NCBI GenBank assembly: GCA_030840415.1
Contig: JAVEEO010000351.1
Span: 1 to 6,725, forward strand
DNA from: Pseudonocardiales bacterium
GTDB lineage: Bacteria > Actinomycetota > Actinomycetes > Mycobacteriales > Jatrophihabitantaceae
DNA length: 6,725 nucleotides
Reading direction: 5' to 3'
In this document: positions 5,157 through 6,725 of the stretch, piece after piece
Layout: the number at the start of each line of letters is the position of its first letter
Position numbering within the stretch: position 1 is the first letter of the stretch
Program-made: the position numbers and the translations under genes
The notes under the pieces: generated by a model
What the model was told of the DNA's origin: nothing
Seen by the model: only the letters and a program-made list of their open reading frames with translations
Database searches by the model: none

Positions 5157-6085
5157 CAGCCGTACTCCTCGTCCGGGTCGGTGCCGGGTGGCCGGACGGC
5201 GGCCGCGGGCGAATGGTGAGCGGGGTCAGTCGGCTGCTCCGGCTCGGCGGGATCACGGGCGCCGCCGATCCAACGGACCCGCAGCTCGGCCAGCGCCTCG
5301 GCCTGCTCGAAGCCCACCGCGCCGTCGCGGTAGAGCTCGAGCAGTCCGAGGAAGCGTGCCACCACCTCCAGGGTGGAGCCGCAGTCGGCGACCAGCGATC
5401 GGAAGGTGGCCGACCCGGTGCGGGCCAGCCGCTCGGCCAGCGCCGCCATGTGCTCGCGGACGCTGACCCGCGGAGCATGGATGTGGTCCACCCCGACCAC
5501 CGGAACCGGCCGGGGCCGCAGCGCGGCGGCCGCGATCGCCGCGAACTGGTGCCGGTCCACCCCGATCCGCAGTTCCGGGCTGAGCGCGGCGAACCGGGGC
5601 TCGAGCTCGGCGGTCCGGCCGAACCGGCGGCCGGCCCGGGCAGCGAGCGTGCCGAGATGCGCGGCGGCCAGCTTGTAGGCCCGGTACTGCAACAATCTGG
5701 CGAACAGCAGGTCGCGGGCCTCCAGCAGTGCCAGGTCCTCCTCGTCCTCGACGTCGGCGGCCGGCAGCAGCCGGGCCGCCTTCAGGTCGAGCAGGGTGGC
5801 GGCCACCACCAGGAACTCGGTGGCCTGGCCGAGGTCGAACTCCTCGCCGGCCGCCTTGAGGTAGCTGATGAACTCGTCGGTCACCTGGGACAGCGCGACC
5901 TCGGTGACGTCGAGCTGGCGCCGGCTGATCAGCGTCAGCAGTAGGTCGAACGGTCCCTCGAAGTTGTCCAACCGAACGCTGAAGCGCTGCGGGCCGCCAC
6001 CGGCCGGGGCCTCGGGCTCGGCCGGCAGGTCCCACTCCTCCGGCAGGTCCTCCAGCACCAGGTCGTCCGGCGGTGTTGGGCTCAC
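5156..6085 (-). CDS. scpA: Segregation and condensation protein A (kleisin)
   Basis: ScpA is the kleisin that bridges the SMC heads and recruits ScpB. The 309-residue protein has the N-terminal SMC-binding helical domain beginning with FSVRLDNFEGPFDLLLTLI (35-53) and continuing through DEFISYLKAAGEEFDLGQ and FLVVAATLLDLKAARLLP (91-108). An acidic linker follows (110-120), then a middle helical region, and a C-terminal winged helix containing FLGLLELYRDGAVGFEQAE (245-263). The ends are low complexity: an acidic leader (1-30) and a Pro-rich tail (275-309), making it somewhat longer than the roughly 250-280 usual for the family. The start is a GTG overlapping the parA stop as GTGA, with GGAGGT 12 nt upstream, slightly far but usable. 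Both ends overlap neighbours, so coupled translation with parA and scpB is likely. Confidence 0.96.
   Translation of the reverse strand: MSPTPPDDLVLEDLPEEWDLPAEPEAPAGGGPQRFSVRLDNFEGPFDLLLTLISRRQLDVTEVALSQVTDEFISYLKAAGEEFDLGQATEFLVVAATLLDLKAARLLPAADVEDEEDLALLEARDLLFARLLQYRAYKLAAAHLGTLAARAGRRFGRTAELEPRFAALSPELRIGVDRHQFAAIAAAALRPRPVPVVGVDHIHAPRVSVREHMAALAERLARTGSATFRSLVADCGSTLEVVARFLGLLELYRDGAVGFEQAEALAELRVRWIGGARDPAEPEQPTDPAHHSPAAAVRPPGTDPDEEYG
5165..5170 (-). promoter_or_regulatory. Ribosome binding site of scpB
   Basis: GAGGAG on the minus strand, within the last codons of scpA, lies 8 nt before the scpB ATG at 5156. It supports that start rather than an internal one after the repeat region. 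Confidence 0.6.
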
Positions 6086-6725
6086 GGGCGCGACAGGACC
6101 TCCATCGCCAGCTCCCGGTAGGCCACCGCACCGTTGGAGGTGGGTGCCCAGGTGGTGATCGGCTCGCCGGCCACGGTGGTTTCGGGGAACCGGACGGTCC
6201 GCGAGATCACCGTGTCGAACACTTTGTCACCGAAGGCCTCCAGCACCCGGCTGTAGACCTCGCGGCTGTGCAGGGTGCGACCGTCGTACATGGTTGCCAG
6301 GATTCCCTCCAGCCGCAGTTTCGGGTTCAGCCGCTGCTGCACCTTCTCGATGGTGTCGATCAGCAGCGCCACCCCGCGCAGGCTGAAGAACTCGCACTCC
6401 AGCGGAACGATCACCCCGTCGGCGGCGGTCAGCGCGTTGACGGTCAGCAGTCCCAGCGAGGGCTGGCAGTCGATCAGCACGAAGTCGTAGTCGTTGAGCA
6501 CCGGGGCCAGGGTGCGGGCCAGGGTCTGCTCCCGGGCCACCTCGTTGACCAGTTGGACCTCGGCAGCGGACAGGTCGATGTTGGACGGCAGCAGATCCAT
6601 GCCGGGCACGCCGGTCTTGAGCAGCACCTCGTCGATGCCGACCGAGCGTTCCATCAGCAGGTTGTAGGTGGTGCTCTCCAGCTGGTGCGGCTGGACGCCG
6701 AGACCGACGCTCAACGCGCCCTGCG
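6082..6725 (-). CDS. ParA/Soj family ATPase, 5' end outside the window
   Basis: This is a Walker-type ATPase of the ParA/MinD superfamily. About 214 C-terminal residues are present, and the frame is open to the window edge, so the first codons seen (QGALSVGLGV) lie just after the usual DPQG motif and the Walker A loop is lost. Visible hallmarks are the LLPSNIDLSAAE segment, the Walker B region FVLIDCQPSLGLLTVNAL, PLECEFFSLRGVALL, and a C-terminal TVRFPETTVAGEPITTWAP region typical of Soj-like proteins. The TTG at 6714 is an internal leucine codon and not a start. The stop overlaps the scpA GTG by 4 nt. Actinobacteria commonly carry this ParA paralogue before scpAB, separate from the origin-proximal parAB pair. 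A role with the SMC complex is inferred from context only; no parB gene is visible in this window. Confidence 0.92.
   Translation of the reverse strand, partial: QGALSVGLGVQPHQLESTTYNLLMERSVGIDEVLLKTGVPGMDLLPSNIDLSAAEVQLVNEVAREQTLARTLAPVLNDYDFVLIDCQPSLGLLTVNALTAADGVIVPLECEFFSLRGVALLIDTIEKVQQRLNPKLRLEGILATMYDGRTLHSREVYSRVLEAFGDKVFDTVISRTVRFPETTVAGEPITTWAPTSNGAVAYRELAMEVLSRP
6098..6103 (-). promoter_or_regulatory. Probable ribosome binding site of scpA
   Basis: GGAGGT on the minus strand, inside the last codons of the ParA gene, lies 12 nt before the GTG at 6085. The spacing is longer than ideal, but no better in-frame start is nearby. Confidence 0.45.

Noticed and set aside
4868..5944. Plus-strand open frame of 358 codons opposite scpA and scpB
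   Set aside because: Pro/Arg-rich at first and low complexity later, with no domain. It is a shadow of scpA and scpB.
6712..6714. TTG at 6714 as the start of the ParA gene
   Set aside because: The frame is open to the window edge and the preceding codons read QGA, the expected continuation of the ParA DPQG motif. The codon is an internal leucine.

Overview
The window is a stretch of high-GC actinobacterial (Actinomycetota) chromosome, and every gene lies on the minus strand. The evidence is the strong G/C bias at third codon positions, frequent GTG starts, junctions with 0-4 nt between genes, actinobacterial-type protein sequences and a conserved gene order. The genus cannot be fixed from this sequence. 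Nothing in it looks like a mobile element, phage, CRISPR array or transferred island.

In transcription order (right to left), the first block is chromosome segregation. It holds a 5'-truncated ParA/Soj-type ATPase (to 6082), scpA (kleisin; 6085-5156) and scpB (winged-helix partner; 5156-4437). The parA-scpA and scpA-scpB junctions overlap by 4 and 1 nt, so translation of the three is probably coupled. Next come rluB/rsuA-family 23S rRNA pseudouridine synthase (4411-3668) and a complete AroH-class chorismate mutase (3636-3274). After a 183-nt spacer come cytidylate kinase cmk (3090-2389) and, 3 nt later, the double GTPase der (2385-1012), a ribosome assembly factor. Together these form a housekeeping cassette for DNA condensation and segregation, rRNA modification, ribosome assembly, CMP recycling and aromatic amino-acid branch-point chemistry.

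After a 128-nt spacer with a possible promoter and two competing hairpins lies a tRNA-Pro(GGG) gene (883-810). A 121-nt spacer follows, containing an abutting 18-bp tandem repeat and a short hairpin. The next transcription unit begins with a polytopic CDP-alcohol phosphatidyltransferase (688-80). Directly against its stop codon starts a second gene, truncated by the window edge, that looks like a DUF881 protein. This matches the known actinobacterial cluster of pgsA-like, DUF881, small basic protein, DUF881, gcvH and FHA-protein genes.

I found no previously undescribed system. The points worth checking are an in-frame 45-nt (15-residue) tandem repeat in the N-terminal extension of ScpB, a 183-nt gap between aroH and cmk where related actinobacteria often carry prephenate dehydrogenase, a non-canonical G4 motif in the first GTPase domain of Der, the tandem repeat next to the tRNA, and two alternative hairpins upstream of the tRNA. 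No gene-free stretch exceeds 300 bases.
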